Shown: one piece after another, positions 24,817-33,618 of the stretch
How the letters are laid out: each line of letters starts with the position of its first letter
How positions within the stretch are numbered: position 1 is the stretch's first letter
Source of the DNA: Gemmatimonadales bacterium
Lineage (GTDB): Bacteria; Krumholzibacteriota; Krumholzibacteriia; LZORAL124-64-63
Reading direction: 5' to 3'
Length of the DNA stretch: 43,631 bases
Assembly: GCA_019038745.1 (NCBI GenBank)
Contig: JAHOYV010000011.1
Location: forward strand, 1-43,631
Position numbers and translations under genes: made by a program
The notes under the pieces: generated by a model
What the model was told of the DNA's origin: nothing
What the model saw: the letters and a program-made list of their open reading frames with translations, nothing else
The model's database searches: none

Positions 24817-24856
24817 GGGCAGAAACGGGACTTTTGAACTGTCCCAATCTCTGCCC
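24817..24856 (-). terminator. Hairpin with T-rich tail after the outer-membrane protein gene
   Basis: On the minus strand GGGCAGA and GGGAC pair with GTCCC and TCTGCCC, with small internal loops. AAAAATTTTTT follows. It begins 28 nt after the stop at 24885. The rest of 24594-24816 shows no gene. Confidence 0.6.
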
Positions 24857-24884
24857 AAATGGACGTCACCCGATTTGAATTGAC

Positions 24885-25553
24885 CTAGAAAGCTACGGAA
24901 ATTCCCAAAGACACTACGGGGTAGATGGAGATCACATCGAGATCTTCATTCTGCTCTTCGATTTCCGCAGCAATTGCAGCATCCAACAGGATCTGAAGTA
25001 GAGGATTGCTGGCAGTGGCAGTAAGTTCAGCTTCAGGGCTGCCAACCATCATGACGCCTATATCCATGGCAAAGTGGACCTTACCTTCACTTGTGGCATC
25101 ACCAAGTCCGATTCCCAAATATGGGGCCAAGGAAGAAAATCCTACTTCCCCCTCAAAATCACTCACAGTATAACCTACACCAGCGAAATCAATGCTTTGT
25201 GTGATATCAGCGTCTAGAACTGCCTTGGTCTGGTTGTTGTAGAGACCACCTGACAAGCGAAAGCGGCCCGCGTTCGGGTGATAATCCAGAACGGCGCCAA
25301 GAGAGAATAATTCCAAATCGACCCCAAAATCCTGGGCCCCGGTTGTTCCGGAAGTTTCGATATCGCTGAAACTGTAATTGAAACCATTGATGTTCCCACG
25401 AACATTCAGTTTGGGGGAAATGGAGTATGTCGCATCGGCACCGATACCCAGAGTCCCAATTTTTCCTGTAACACCAAATCCTTCGGCAAAAGCAGCCTGA
25501 GAAACAATTAGCAGGCTTAGAATTGTAAAGATCACTAAAGGAGACTTTCGCAT
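24885..25553 (-). CDS. Small outer-membrane beta-barrel protein, unknown
   Basis: The 222-residue product has a signal peptide (PLVIFTILSLLIVSQAAFA) and then alternating strands (GVTGKIGTLGIGADATYSI, LNVRGNINGFNYSF, FRLSGGLYNNQ). It ends SLGISVAF, the terminal Phe expected for BAM-inserted barrels. An acidic stretch (AAIAAEIEEQNEDLD) interrupts the last hairpin. GAGGTGG lies 5 nt before the ATG. The pattern fits an 8-stranded OmpA/OmpW-like barrel. No specific family is recognised. Confidence 0.72.
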   Translation of the reverse strand: MRKSPLVIFTILSLLIVSQAAFAEGFGVTGKIGTLGIGADATYSISPKLNVRGNINGFNYSFSDIETSGTTGAQDFGVDLELFSLGAVLDYHPNAGRFRLSGGLYNNQTKAVLDADITQSIDFAGVGYTVSDFEGEVGFSSLAPYLGIGLGDATSEGKVHFAMDIGVMMVGSPEAELTATASNPLLQILLDAAIAAEIEEQNEDLDVISIYPVVSLGISVAF

Positions 25554-25734
25554 TGGAACCACCTCTGATTTTTGGGAAAATTGATTTGGAAGCACGAGTT
25601 TAGGACAATGTATATTTTCAGGCAAGCGCTTAAATCAAAAAAACATCTCCGTTTTGATTGCCTGTGGGACCAAAAGCTGTCAAAAAACTTGCCGAACAGG
25701 TACCTCGGTTTCTGCGGAAAACAGTCTTCCCTTA

Positions 25735-25743
25735 TGCTATAAT
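25735..25743 (+). promoter_or_regulatory. Extended -10 promoter
   Basis: TGCTATAAT, preceded by TTA, lies 33 nt before the start at 25776, the strongest -10 hexamer in the window. Confidence 0.6.
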
Positions 25744-25775
25744 CAAATTCATACCGTCTTCAAAGGGGGATGATG

Positions 25776-28700
25776 ATGAAGACGATCCATTCCTTGTTTT
25801 GCCTTCTGGCAACTCTGGTGCTGAACTACGGTTCGTACGCTGGCGAATTGCCGAAGTTGGTCGACGGGCATTCCGGCGTTATCCACGGCGGTAACCTGGA
25901 AATGTCCCGGGCAGCCTCCCGCGATACCGTGTTTCTGGTCGGTCCCTGGGGCAGCGGCGCTATCGCAAATGGCCAATTCGAAGACCCCTCGGGGGATCCG
26001 GCATGGAACGGCTGGACAAGCACGGACGTGACCCAGAAAACCGAGTCTGCTTGGCACGTGGATACCTACAACGTCCCGACCGGCGTTTACTCCGCCTGGT
26101 GCGGCGACGGCAGTATCAGCGCCTGCTCGGAAGAGGACCCCGTTGGCGGTTATGGCTCCAACTACAGCGAGATATTGTCCTGGGTCGGCACCGTGGACAA
26201 TCCGGCCATTTCAACCGTCGTGAACATCAGCGCCACGGTGAACCACAACACTGAGCCCGGCTATGACTATTCCAATCTCGGCTACTGGAAGAATGAGGCC
26301 GAGATTGCCTACGTGTGGACAGCCGACGGTGTGGGCGAACAGGTCGCCGTGATCGGCAGCGTGACCTACCAGGCCGGCGAGTATGTGGGCGAAAACTACG
26401 ACCAGGTTCGTATTTCCTGGCACGTCACTTCCGACGGCGGTTGGGACGATTGGGACTGCCTCTATGCCAGCAACGGCGCCCTGCAGGCCGACAACATCAG
26501 AGTGACCATGACCAACGATGGGGTCGAGACCAGCACCTACGACGATTTCGAAACCTCAGGACCGATGGGTACCCTGGGCGACAACTGGTTCGTGGATTTT
26601 CATACCGGTGTGGGTGATTACGCACACATTCGGTCCGGCCTCAAAGATATAGATCCCTGCCTCTCGAACTACACTCCGGTTGTCTGTTTCATCGCCGACG
26701 AGATGATGCTGGCCGAACGCGGGCTGCCGACCCAGATCTGCCAGGACTGGTGCTATGGCCCGGGAGGCTACATCGTGACCACGACCGGCGGCTTAGCCGG
26801 CCCTGATGCCTACCTGTCCGGCCAGATCGAGTCGCCCGTCATTCCGTGGCCCGAAGGTGATTTTCAGGGTGTTAGTTATCTGTTTGACGTGTATCGCCAC
26901 GAGGATCTGTCCGCAGACTCCCCTGGAATGTTCTACGCTTGGGGCATTCGCTCCACCGATTCGGCCGATCCGGCGGATATCGAATATGCTGCCTACCAGG
27001 ACAGATGTTCCGGACACTTCTACGGAGGCCCTGATTGGATCCGCACCGGCGAAAACAATGCGGCTGATCTGGTAGTTCCCGGGCCCAAATACGTACAGGT
27101 CCAGTTGATACTGCGGGAGCATGGCTACATCTGGGGCTGGAACGGCGACGATGGTTATCCCGCGCCCTATTTCGACAATGTCAGATTGGTCTGCTACGAA
27201 TATTTCGGTCCGGGAATGGCTGCCCGTGAGCTGGATCTGGCCCAGGACGCTTTCCCGGCCGACGGCCAGATCCATGTCGGCGCTGACATGGGTTTGAACG
27301 ACGTACGCTTCGACATGGCCAATAACATATCCCTGGCCAACGACTTGCGAAACGATCCCGGTGACTCCATCGTAATGGACATCGTGGCAGTGCGGGCCGG
27401 CTCTGTTTTGGTGGAGACCGACGTCAACTCGTCGATCACCGCCCCTCGTCTTTACTTTACTACCAAACTGAACGCCGCCTTCGGGGCGACACTTCGCATG
27501 GGGGCGGGTGCATTCACGATCAATTCCGGTACCGATGGGGAGCTAGACGGTGTGATCACCGACGATGGTTCAGCCAGCGGTTATATGACCGGTTATGTCT
27601 ACGGCGCCCGCGCGGTCAACAACGGTGTCACAAGCCCGGATCGCTGGCAGTTCGATCTGCCCGATGTGGACTTTCTGTACCCAGGCGATGTCCTGCACTG
27701 GTATGTCGAAGCCTGGGACAACAAAGATGGGGGCTACCAGAATGCCTTCATCCCAGCCGATCTGACCGGTTACGGCGATTTCAGCGATCTGCTGGCCTAC
27801 CACTCCAGTTTCGTTGTTCGTGCCCTGCCTACCCTGTTTGACGGGACCGGTGCCCAGCCGGACATTCTCTTCTGGAACGACTTCGGCAACCGGGGCGGTC
27901 AGGATGAGTGGCACGGCGCTTTCCGTAACCTGGGCATGTACCCGGGAAAAGACTACGACATCTACTACACCAACGCTCCATCTTCCGGTGTGAGCAACGG
28001 TCTTGGTGGTCGGGCTCAGTTCGGTCAGCTCGACGGTTACGGCACAATGGTCTATACCTGCGGCGACCTGGGTTGGAACACCATTTCCAACCTTGATTAC
28101 GAAAACGATGCCGGCGATGACGTCGGCCTCGTCAGTGACTGGCTGGAAGATGGCGGCAAGTTCCTGTTCTTGACTGGTGACGACTTGGTCAACGACATGT
28201 GGACCAACGGGGGTCCGGCGACCACTGCTTTCGTGAACTCGTGGATGGGTGTGGTCTGGCAGGAGAATGACGCCCGTCCGTTACTGGGTGGTGACACTAC
28301 TCCGATGGTCTACCCCGTCGCGGGCAACTCCGTGTTTGATGTCACGGATTCCTGGATGGCCTATGGCGGCTGCCGTGTGATCAACCGTTTCGATGCCGTC
28401 ACGGTGAACGGTGGCGAGATGCTGGCTCAGTTCAACGACGGTACTTCCGCTCTGTCGGCCGCCACGAAGTTCGTGGCCCCCAACGGCTCCACGGTCATCT
28501 CGATGCCCTACGATTTCATGTTCATCAGGAATCCCCTTGCCCCGTCTAAGGTCAACCAACCGGCCCCTTTGCCGGCTCGGGCAAGGGTCCTGAGTACACT
28601 ACTGACCGAATCCGGCAACCCGCCGAACCATGGTTTGGAATCCGCTACCGGGCTGCCCGGTGCGAAATTCACTGTTCACGCGTATCCCAACCCGTTCAAT

Positions 28701-28937
28701 CCTTCCACAAGGATCGAATTCAACCTACCCAGGGCCGGGCACCTCAGCCTGAAGATTTTCAACGTTCGCGGGGAGTTGGTTCGGATCCTGGTGGACGAAA
28801 TGCGGTCCGAGGGATCAAGTTTCGTGAGGTGGGACGGCACAAGTAACAAGGGTAGACAGGTATCCAGCGGCGTATATTACTCCGAAACCCGGATAGCCGA
28901 AACGGTTCGGGTCAACAAGATGATTTTGGTGAAATAG
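25776..28937 (+). CDS. Very large secreted protein with PNPFNP sorting domain
   Basis: The 1053-residue product has a signal peptide (FCLLATLVLNYGSYA). The first 450 residues resemble those of the 21257 protein (GWTSTDVTQKTESAWHVDTY, SACSEEDPVGGYG, CYGPGGYIV, PAPYFDNVRL). A middle region of beta-rich modules follows. Residues of about 690-890 look like a class-I-glutamine-amidotransferase-like Rossmann region (PDILFWNDFGNRGGQDEW, YTCGDLGW, WLEDGGKFLFLTGDDLV). The C-terminus is YPNPFNPSTRIEFNLPR, WDGTSNKGRQVSSGVYY. ATG 25776 is chosen from three in-frame ATGs because GGGGG then has 6-nt spacing. It is likely surface-exposed; the function is unknown. The shared N-terminal module suggests paralogy with 21257. 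Confidence 0.82.
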   Translation: MKTIHSLFCLLATLVLNYGSYAGELPKLVDGHSGVIHGGNLEMSRAASRDTVFLVGPWGSGAIANGQFEDPSGDPAWNGWTSTDVTQKTESAWHVDTYNVPTGVYSAWCGDGSISACSEEDPVGGYGSNYSEILSWVGTVDNPAISTVVNISATVNHNTEPGYDYSNLGYWKNEAEIAYVWTADGVGEQVAVIGSVTYQAGEYVGENYDQVRISWHVTSDGGWDDWDCLYASNGALQADNIRVTMTNDGVETSTYDDFETSGPMGTLGDNWFVDFHTGVGDYAHIRSGLKDIDPCLSNYTPVVCFIADEMMLAERGLPTQICQDWCYGPGGYIVTTTGGLAGPDAYLSGQIESPVIPWPEGDFQGVSYLFDVYRHEDLSADSPGMFYAWGIRSTDSADPADIEYAAYQDRCSGHFYGGPDWIRTGENNAADLVVPGPKYVQVQLILREHGYIWGWNGDDGYPAPYFDNVRLVCYEYFGPGMAARELDLAQDAFPADGQIHVGADMGLNDVRFDMANNISLANDLRNDPGDSIVMDIVAVRAGSVLVETDVNSSITAPRLYFTTKLNAAFGATLRMGAGAFTINSGTDGELDGVITDDGSASGYMTGYVYGARAVNNGVTSPDRWQFDLPDVDFLYPGDVLHWYVEAWDNKDGGYQNAFIPADLTGYGDFSDLLAYHSSFVVRALPTLFDGTGAQPDILFWNDFGNRGGQDEWHGAFRNLGMYPGKDYDIYYTNAPSSGVSNGLGGRAQFGQLDGYGTMVYTCGDLGWNTISNLDYENDAGDDVGLVSDWLEDGGKFLFLTGDDLVNDMWTNGGPATTAFVNSWMGVVWQENDARPLLGGDTTPMVYPVAGNSVFDVTDSWMAYGGCRVINRFDAVTVNGGEMLAQFNDGTSALSAATKFVAPNGSTVISMPYDFMFIRNPLAPSKVNQPAPLPARARVLSTLLTESGNPPNHGLESATGLPGAKFTVHAYPNPFNPSTRIEFNLPRAGHLSLKIFNVRGELVRILVDEMRSEGSSFVRWDGTSNKGRQVSSGVYYSETRIAETVRVNKMILVK

Positions 28938-28973
28938 TCGCTAAGTCATTTGTGCAGTGCATGATCCCGGACT

Positions 28974-29963
28974 TCAGCCGGATACCGCCGTCTCGTGTTT
29001 CCGGAATGAAACCAACGCCTTGGCCAGACGCACATAGAATTCCGACGGTTCGAGCTGCCGATTGATATGATCGGATATGCGTTGCTGGAATCGTTCCCAC
29101 AGATCGCCGTGCTGTTCACCGAAGGGATGAAACTGGTCCAAGTTGTCCAGGGTCCAATCGCGACCGAAACGGGGACCGATGTCGAAGACCTCTTCAAGGA
29201 AGCCCCGGTGACTGGCCAAACGGGGTTCGATCGCTCCCAGGGAGTCCACCACCTGGAATACGGGTTTGCCCAGGGCTGCGGCGATCAGGCCGTTCGAGGC
29301 GATGTCCGAAATAACCGCCTTGCCCGCGAAGAGGATTTTGGGATTTGGCTGGTCGAAGTAGTCCACCCCGGAGATCTCTTTCAGATCTACATCATCCTGA
29401 TGCTTCAGAACAGCGATCCGGAAGCCCCTTGTCGCCAATTCAGGAATCAGATCGTGCCAGCAGGCTGACTCGTTCGGGATCCCCATCAATGGACCGTAAT
29501 GGGCGTAGGAGGTGCAGGCGAATACCAGATCGTACTTTGGAGCGTCTGATTTCTTCTCAACCCGGCTATACTCTTCCAGCCGGGGATAGGGAACATCAAC
29601 CACTCTGGCCCCAGGATCGAGCAGCCGAGTCTTCCTGCGCAGGGAATTCCCCGTACAAAGGTACAGGTCAGCTACCTGCAATACTTTCGGGAACCAGTAA
29701 TGGGCCTTCACCGGGCAGGCATTGTGGGGCATGAAAACCAAAGGCAAGGTCGGGAACAGTTTGCGCAACGCCTCGGGGGCCCAGAGGTGGCAGGTAAGTA
29801 ACGCGTCGGCATCCTGCAGATATTCCTGAAACAGCCCAGGAGATTTCAGCAGATTTCGCAGTTGTGGAAGTAGGACGAATTCCATATCCGAGGGAGCCGC
29901 CGCGGCCACCGATCCAAGCATGCGCACATCGCCGGGAAATTCCTGCGTACATAGAATTTTCAT
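28974..29963 (-). CDS. GT-B-fold glycosyltransferase-like protein
   Basis: From ATG 29963 the product is 329 residues, starting KILCTQEFPGDVRMLGSVAA. Features are a two-domain Rossmann layout with LVFMPHNACP, LYLCTGNSLRRK, a central YDLVFACTSYAHYGPLMG and a C-terminal donor-site-like KAVISDIASNGLIAAALGKP. This resembles surface-polysaccharide or CDP-glycerol-type transferases. The substrate is unknown. A longer frame to 30116 exists but its start region lacks coding character. No strong ribosome binding site is seen. It is the last gene of the minus-strand group with the TPR-glycosyltransferase and pldA. Confidence 0.65.
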   Translation of the reverse strand: MKILCTQEFPGDVRMLGSVAAAAPSDMEFVLLPQLRNLLKSPGLFQEYLQDADALLTCHLWAPEALRKLFPTLPLVFMPHNACPVKAHYWFPKVLQVADLYLCTGNSLRRKTRLLDPGARVVDVPYPRLEEYSRVEKKSDAPKYDLVFACTSYAHYGPLMGIPNESACWHDLIPELATRGFRIAVLKHQDDVDLKEISGVDYFDQPNPKILFAGKAVISDIASNGLIAAALGKPVFQVVDSLGAIEPRLASHRGFLEEVFDIGPRFGRDWTLDNLDQFHPFGEQHGDLWERFQQRISDHINRQLEPSEFYVRLAKALVSFRKHETAVSG

Positions 29964-30187
29964 GTCTGGTCGCCACTTCCTGACCGGTGGATTGGAAGAA
30001 TTCTGCACATACATCCTGGCCAACCGCTGTCCAGTTTGATCGAAATTCAACCCGATCCAACCCGGAAAGCTGATGGCAGCTCTGATTAAATGGAAAAGGC
30101 AAGTTCCGTACCGCAACAGCCCAATTGGCCGGATCCAGGGAGATTCGGGATAGGAGGTTCAGGATAGCAATCAGGGGCGAGGGGTCT

Positions 30188-31357
30188 CTAATCCTCGATA
30201 TTTACCATCTTGTACAGCTTTTTCAAATCCGTATCAGTAACGTTACAACCTTCCCGGATTATACTTTGAGCCAGGTGCAAAAAACCTACGGCGATATCCA
30301 TCCGGCCCTGCTCTTTCCAGTAACTCCCCAGGAATTTCAACGACTCCAACTTCAGGGACGATGTATTGATGGCTGGAATGCGTGGCTGATCAACCGCGCG
30401 CATAAGTAGCTCGTACCATTTTCTGGCCGACTCGATATTGCCGAGTTCTTGTTCAATTTTAGCTCGATAAGCAATTAGAAGTGGATGGCAGGGCAAGCCG
30501 GGCTCCCCTTTGATTTCCTCCAGGTTGTCCGGAAGATAGGACAACGCCTCCTCGAATTTCCGGAGGTGTATCAAACAGTCCACGATTTTTACCTGCGCAC
30601 CCTCAGCGAGTTGATTGAAGTCCGGATGTCTAGAAGTCAACTCATGGCAATCCCGATAGGAAGCCAATGCGTCTTCAACATCGCCCAGGTCAAGATGCGC
30701 GCCGCCGAGGAAAAAATAAGTGTGCGGGTCGATCACCTCATTATTTTCCAACTGTGCCAGGAGAATTTTCCGGTTTCGCTCCTGCTTTTCCTGTTTGGTC
30801 TGATCGCCTGTATAACCCGAGTGCATAACAACAACATCGGTGTTTATTATGGAAATCCGAGCTTCCGCCAAATTTGATTCAACTTGTTCGTGAACCGGAC
30901 CGCGATAACGTATTGCCGGGTTGTTGGGGAAGATTCGAACCTGGTGGGCAGTTATGCCGCTGGTCTCATTTTCAACAAGAGCACTTTTCTGGATCAGTCG
31001 AAAGGCGGTGGCCGGTGTCTCTTGTTTTTTTGTATTCCGCTTGAGTAGAATTCTTACGGCACTGATACCCTCCGGCAAAAGATATTCATCAGCATCCAGA
31101 ATCAGAATCCAGCGCCCCTTGGCATTATCAATGGCCTGATTGCGCGCCCGGCTGAAGTCGTTTTCCCAGGTCGACTGAATAAGACGGGCTCCCATTTTTT
31201 GGACAATTTCCTGGGTGCCGTCACTTGACCCGGTGTCCACAACTACCATCTCATCCACCAGATTCCGGACCGAGTTCAGACACTTTTTAACAGTCTCGCT
31301 CTCGTTCTTGACGATCATACAGAGACTCAACAGGAGGGTTTTTTCTATCTTGGCCAT
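30188..31357 (-). CDS. Family 2 glycosyltransferase with C-terminal TPR-like region
   Basis: The 389-residue product transfers a sugar from a nucleotide donor, probably in the cytosol. The GT-A domain is clear: LLSLCMIVKNESETVKKCL, VVVDTGSSDGTQEI, FSRARNQAI and the metal-binding ILDADEY (Asp88, Asp90). GPVHEQVE is also typical of the SunS/TPR-glycosyltransferase group. Residues of about 220-380 form helical repeats (YFFLGGAHLDLGDVEDALAS, RKFEEALSYL), which may recognise a protein acceptor. AAGGA lies 5 nt before ATG 31357. It is 40 nt downstream of pldA. Acceptor unknown. Confidence 0.85.
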   Translation of the reverse strand: MAKIEKTLLLSLCMIVKNESETVKKCLNSVRNLVDEMVVVDTGSSDGTQEIVQKMGARLIQSTWENDFSRARNQAIDNAKGRWILILDADEYLLPEGISAVRILLKRNTKKQETPATAFRLIQKSALVENETSGITAHQVRIFPNNPAIRYRGPVHEQVESNLAEARISIINTDVVVMHSGYTGDQTKQEKQERNRKILLAQLENNEVIDPHTYFFLGGAHLDLGDVEDALASYRDCHELTSRHPDFNQLAEGAQVKIVDCLIHLRKFEEALSYLPDNLEEIKGEPGLPCHPLLIAYRAKIEQELGNIESARKWYELLMRAVDQPRIPAINTSSLKLESLKFLGSYWKEQGRMDIAVGFLHLAQSIIREGCNVTDTDLKKLYKMVNIED

Positions 31358-31397
31358 TTTATCCTTTTCACGGGAAGGGCTTTCAACGTTCACACCG

Positions 31398-32216
31398 CTA
31401 TCGGTTGTAAAGGAAGCCAATACCGACTCTGGTGATTGAACAGTTGTAATCCATGAGGCTTTCGCCATATCCACTGAAAAATCTCAACACCAGGAAGCCG
31501 CTCTCGGAGTGGGGCGCGGGAAAACTGAGATTTAGACTCACATTGCCCTTGTCTGTTCCCAGGTAACCACGCATCAGAAAATGCAGAAGGTTCCCCTTGG
31601 GCAGCATGTAGTAGAAGTTGATGTCGCTGTAACCCAGGTAGTCGGTAATATCGGGGTTGTCGTCGCCTACGGCTGAGTCGGGGGTTTCCTTGTCGTCCTC
31701 GGGGATGCGGTAGCGCAGCTTGAAATATGCGAGCCAGTTGTCGCCATGAAAGGACGGAGCCAGGTAAAGCAAATTCCAGCTGCGGGAAAGAGGAACTCGT
31801 TGGCCGTTGGATTCATGCTCGAAACCCGCATCCGCACCAAGGGAACCGAAGCCCAAAGTGGTTTCCGGAAAACGGTAGAAGATTTCCGGGTTGTAGTTCG
31901 TGTCCCGGAAAGGGGCTGAATTTCCGCTGTCGTAAGCCTGCCAGAACGAGACTTGGGTGTAGGCAGTATAAAAACGGGTTCCGGCGATGTCGTGCTTGGC
32001 GCTCAGCTGGAAAACAACCTCAGTTTCCCCACCGTTATATTTATCGGCGTAGGTGAAGGGCAGGACGCCCATCTCCTTGTGAAAAGTAAGACCACGGCCG
32101 GTTTGTATGAGTGAAAATTCATGAGATTCTTGGGTAGCGGTGGGGAATGTTTGGGCAGAAGAAAAGGCGGGGAATATAATGATTAAAAGAAATAGCCCTG
32201 ATACGACTGTCCGCAC
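31398..32216 (-). CDS. pldA: Outer-membrane phospholipase A1
   Basis: This enzyme hydrolyses acyl chains of phospholipids that reach the outer leaflet. The 272-residue product has a signal peptide (VVSGLFLLIIIFPAFSSA). The active site is readable as His134 and Ser136 in FEHESNGQ and Asn148 in SRSWNLLYL. Spacing of 2 and 12 residues is identical to His142, Ser144 and Asn156 of the E. coli enzyme. The barrel strands end GIGFLYNR. GTG 32216 is chosen since GGGGGG lies 6 nt upstream and the signal follows. It heads a minus-strand group with two glycosyltransferases, pointing to envelope upkeep. 32217-32495 shows no gene. Confidence 0.92.
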   Translation of the reverse strand: MRTVVSGLFLLIIIFPAFSSAQTFPTATQESHEFSLIQTGRGLTFHKEMGVLPFTYADKYNGGETEVVFQLSAKHDIAGTRFYTAYTQVSFWQAYDSGNSAPFRDTNYNPEIFYRFPETTLGFGSLGADAGFEHESNGQRVPLSRSWNLLYLAPSFHGDNWLAYFKLRYRIPEDDKETPDSAVGDDNPDITDYLGYSDINFYYMLPKGNLLHFLMRGYLGTDKGNVSLNLSFPAPHSESGFLVLRFFSGYGESLMDYNCSITRVGIGFLYNR

Positions 32217-32495
32217 GGAAGTCCCCCCGGTTTGTAATTCCAAACGGTCGATCCGATGATCTGAGCAATGATACCGACATTCAGCCTATTTGATTGAATC
32301 CTGAAGGTCAAGTGCCTCGATCGATCTTGATCGGTATTTGACGTGGGTTGGACGATTGAAAACGAATCGATGTTTTGAGATTCTTCGGCGATGGCTGTTC
32401 GGTAGGTACCGTCGCAACTCCCTTGTGCGTCTGCTGGCCTTCGACAACAACGATTGCTACATGTGTCGAACAAAAGTTCAACATCCCCGGTAAGT

Positions 32496-33053
32496 TTAAA
32501 ACGATTCCAGCAACGAAACATACTCACTGATTTTTTCCTGAAGTTCCTCTTTACTAATAGCCCTCATTCCGGGGGCGTCCTCGGGCATGACCGAGGTGAC
32601 CGTGAAGGGGTTTTGCCACTTCATACTGCAGTACACGGCCGTCAATTTAAAGGGCAACAAGATATCGTTGAAGTCGGCCTGAAAAGGTCCGCCCTTGGTG
32701 TAACCTTCTTCTGGTCCGCCAGCCGTGACCACGCTCTGCCAAATTTTCCCGGCCAGTTTGTCTCCTTCTCCCGGAGGGAAGGCAAACCCTTTTTGCAGGA
32801 CAGTATCTTGCCATTCCTTCATCAGGGAAGGACTACTGAGCCAGTACATTGGATGTTGAAAAACAATTACATCGTGGGCCAGCAATAACTCTTGCTCCAC
32901 CGCAGCATCGATTTTGAAATCAGGATACTCGGCGTACAGATTGCGTATCGTCAGGTTTGGCAACTTGCCGGCGGCCTCCAGCATGGCTTTGTTGCCGCGT
33001 GAGTACTCCAGGTTTGGGTGGAACATATTGATCAGGATCTTCTTTTCTGACAT
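32496..33053 (-). CDS. Flavodoxin-fold NAD(P)H oxidoreductase (KefF/MdaB-like)
   Basis: The 185-residue product reduces quinones or electrophiles using NAD(P)H and FMN/FAD. The N-terminus KILINMFHPNLEYSRGNKAM is the flavin phosphate region. Then come AHDVIVFQHPMYWLSSPSLM, EWQDTVLQKGFAFPPG and VVTAGGPEEGYTKGGPF, all hallmarks of the KefF/general stress protein 14 group. AGGAGA lies 6 nt before the ATG. No Kef potassium channel gene is adjacent. Length is normal. Probably involved in detoxification or redox balance. Confidence 0.88.
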   Translation of the reverse strand: MSEKKILINMFHPNLEYSRGNKAMLEAAGKLPNLTIRNLYAEYPDFKIDAAVEQELLLAHDVIVFQHPMYWLSSPSLMKEWQDTVLQKGFAFPPGEGDKLAGKIWQSVVTAGGPEEGYTKGGPFQADFNDILLPFKLTAVYCSMKWQNPFTVTSVMPEDAPGMRAISKEELQEKISEYVSLLESF

Positions 33054-33128
33054 TTTCGTCTCCTAATTATTTTTGCTTCTGGGTTCACAATTTGGTGCGG
33101 TAAATATACAATTTTTCAAAGTAATTGG

Positions 33129-33230
33129 CATCTCATCCCAGATTCGGTTGGAGAAGTTGTAGTTAAGGTCCATGCCGTAGTGGAACGTCAGCCCGGAGAA
33201 CATGGCCTTATCTTGTTGCGAATTAAGGGG
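33129..33230 (-). pseudogene. Possible beta-barrel gene fragment
   Basis: A short minus-strand frame reads NSQQDKAMFSGLTFHYGMD and LNYNFSNRIWDEM. The alternation of aromatic and polar residues is like a barrel strand pair of an outer-membrane protein. It has no start and stops on both sides. The rest of 33240-33520 is very AT-rich without a convincing gene. Weak call. Confidence 0.3.
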
Positions 33231-33523
33231 TTAGGCTGCAGGACAATTGGACTGGAGTAGGCTTGGCCAAAAAGAACAGTAAAAAACTAGGCCTTTCCGG
33301 GAACCAGCAATGGAGCTCGAGAAGGATAATTTTTTGAAAATTAAAACAAGATAAAACCTATCGATTACTGGGAGATGCTCCTGTTTTAATTTACGTAAAT
33401 GCCCAATCTTAAAATAGATAGCTTGTTTCCAAAGGTCAAAACACATCAAAAAAGTGTGAATTAAATGATAAAAGTTTAACGTAAAATGTTTTTTTTTACC
33501 TCTGACCTTAAAACACCAGTAGT

Positions 33524-33537
33524 ACAATGGCCATTGT
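33524..33537. promoter_or_regulatory. Perfect 14-bp palindrome ACAATGGCCATTGT
   Basis: It lies 28 bp upstream of the -35 of the next gene, a position suited to an activator or other dimeric regulator. Regulator unknown. Confidence 0.4.
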
Positions 33538-33565
33538 TCAGGAGGGATTTAATATTGGGCAAATT

Positions 33566-33594
33566 TTGACCTCCTGATTTCCATAGAGTATTCC
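33566..33594 (+). promoter_or_regulatory. Promoter TTGACC-17-TATTCC
   Basis: The -35 at 33566-33571 and -10 at 33589-33594 have ideal spacing, 25 nt before the ATG at 33619. Confidence 0.5.
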
Positions 33595-33618
33595 ATTTTT
33601 CACTAAAAGGGGGATCTC

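Noticed and set aside
24590..24847. Minus-strand 85-codon frame upstream of the sulfotransferase gene
   Set aside because: It spans the terminator hairpin of the neighbouring gene, has no ribosome binding site and no domain-like composition.
32183..32527. Minus-strand 114-codon frame between pldA and the oxidoreductase gene
   Set aside because: It overlaps the starts and ends of both flanking genes and has a Cys/Arg/Ser-rich random composition.
33231..33527. Minus-strand 98-codon frame in the AT-rich gap
   Set aside because: The composition (Phe, Lys, Leu, Tyr) follows from AT-rich DNA. It lacks a start signal and covers the palindrome region.
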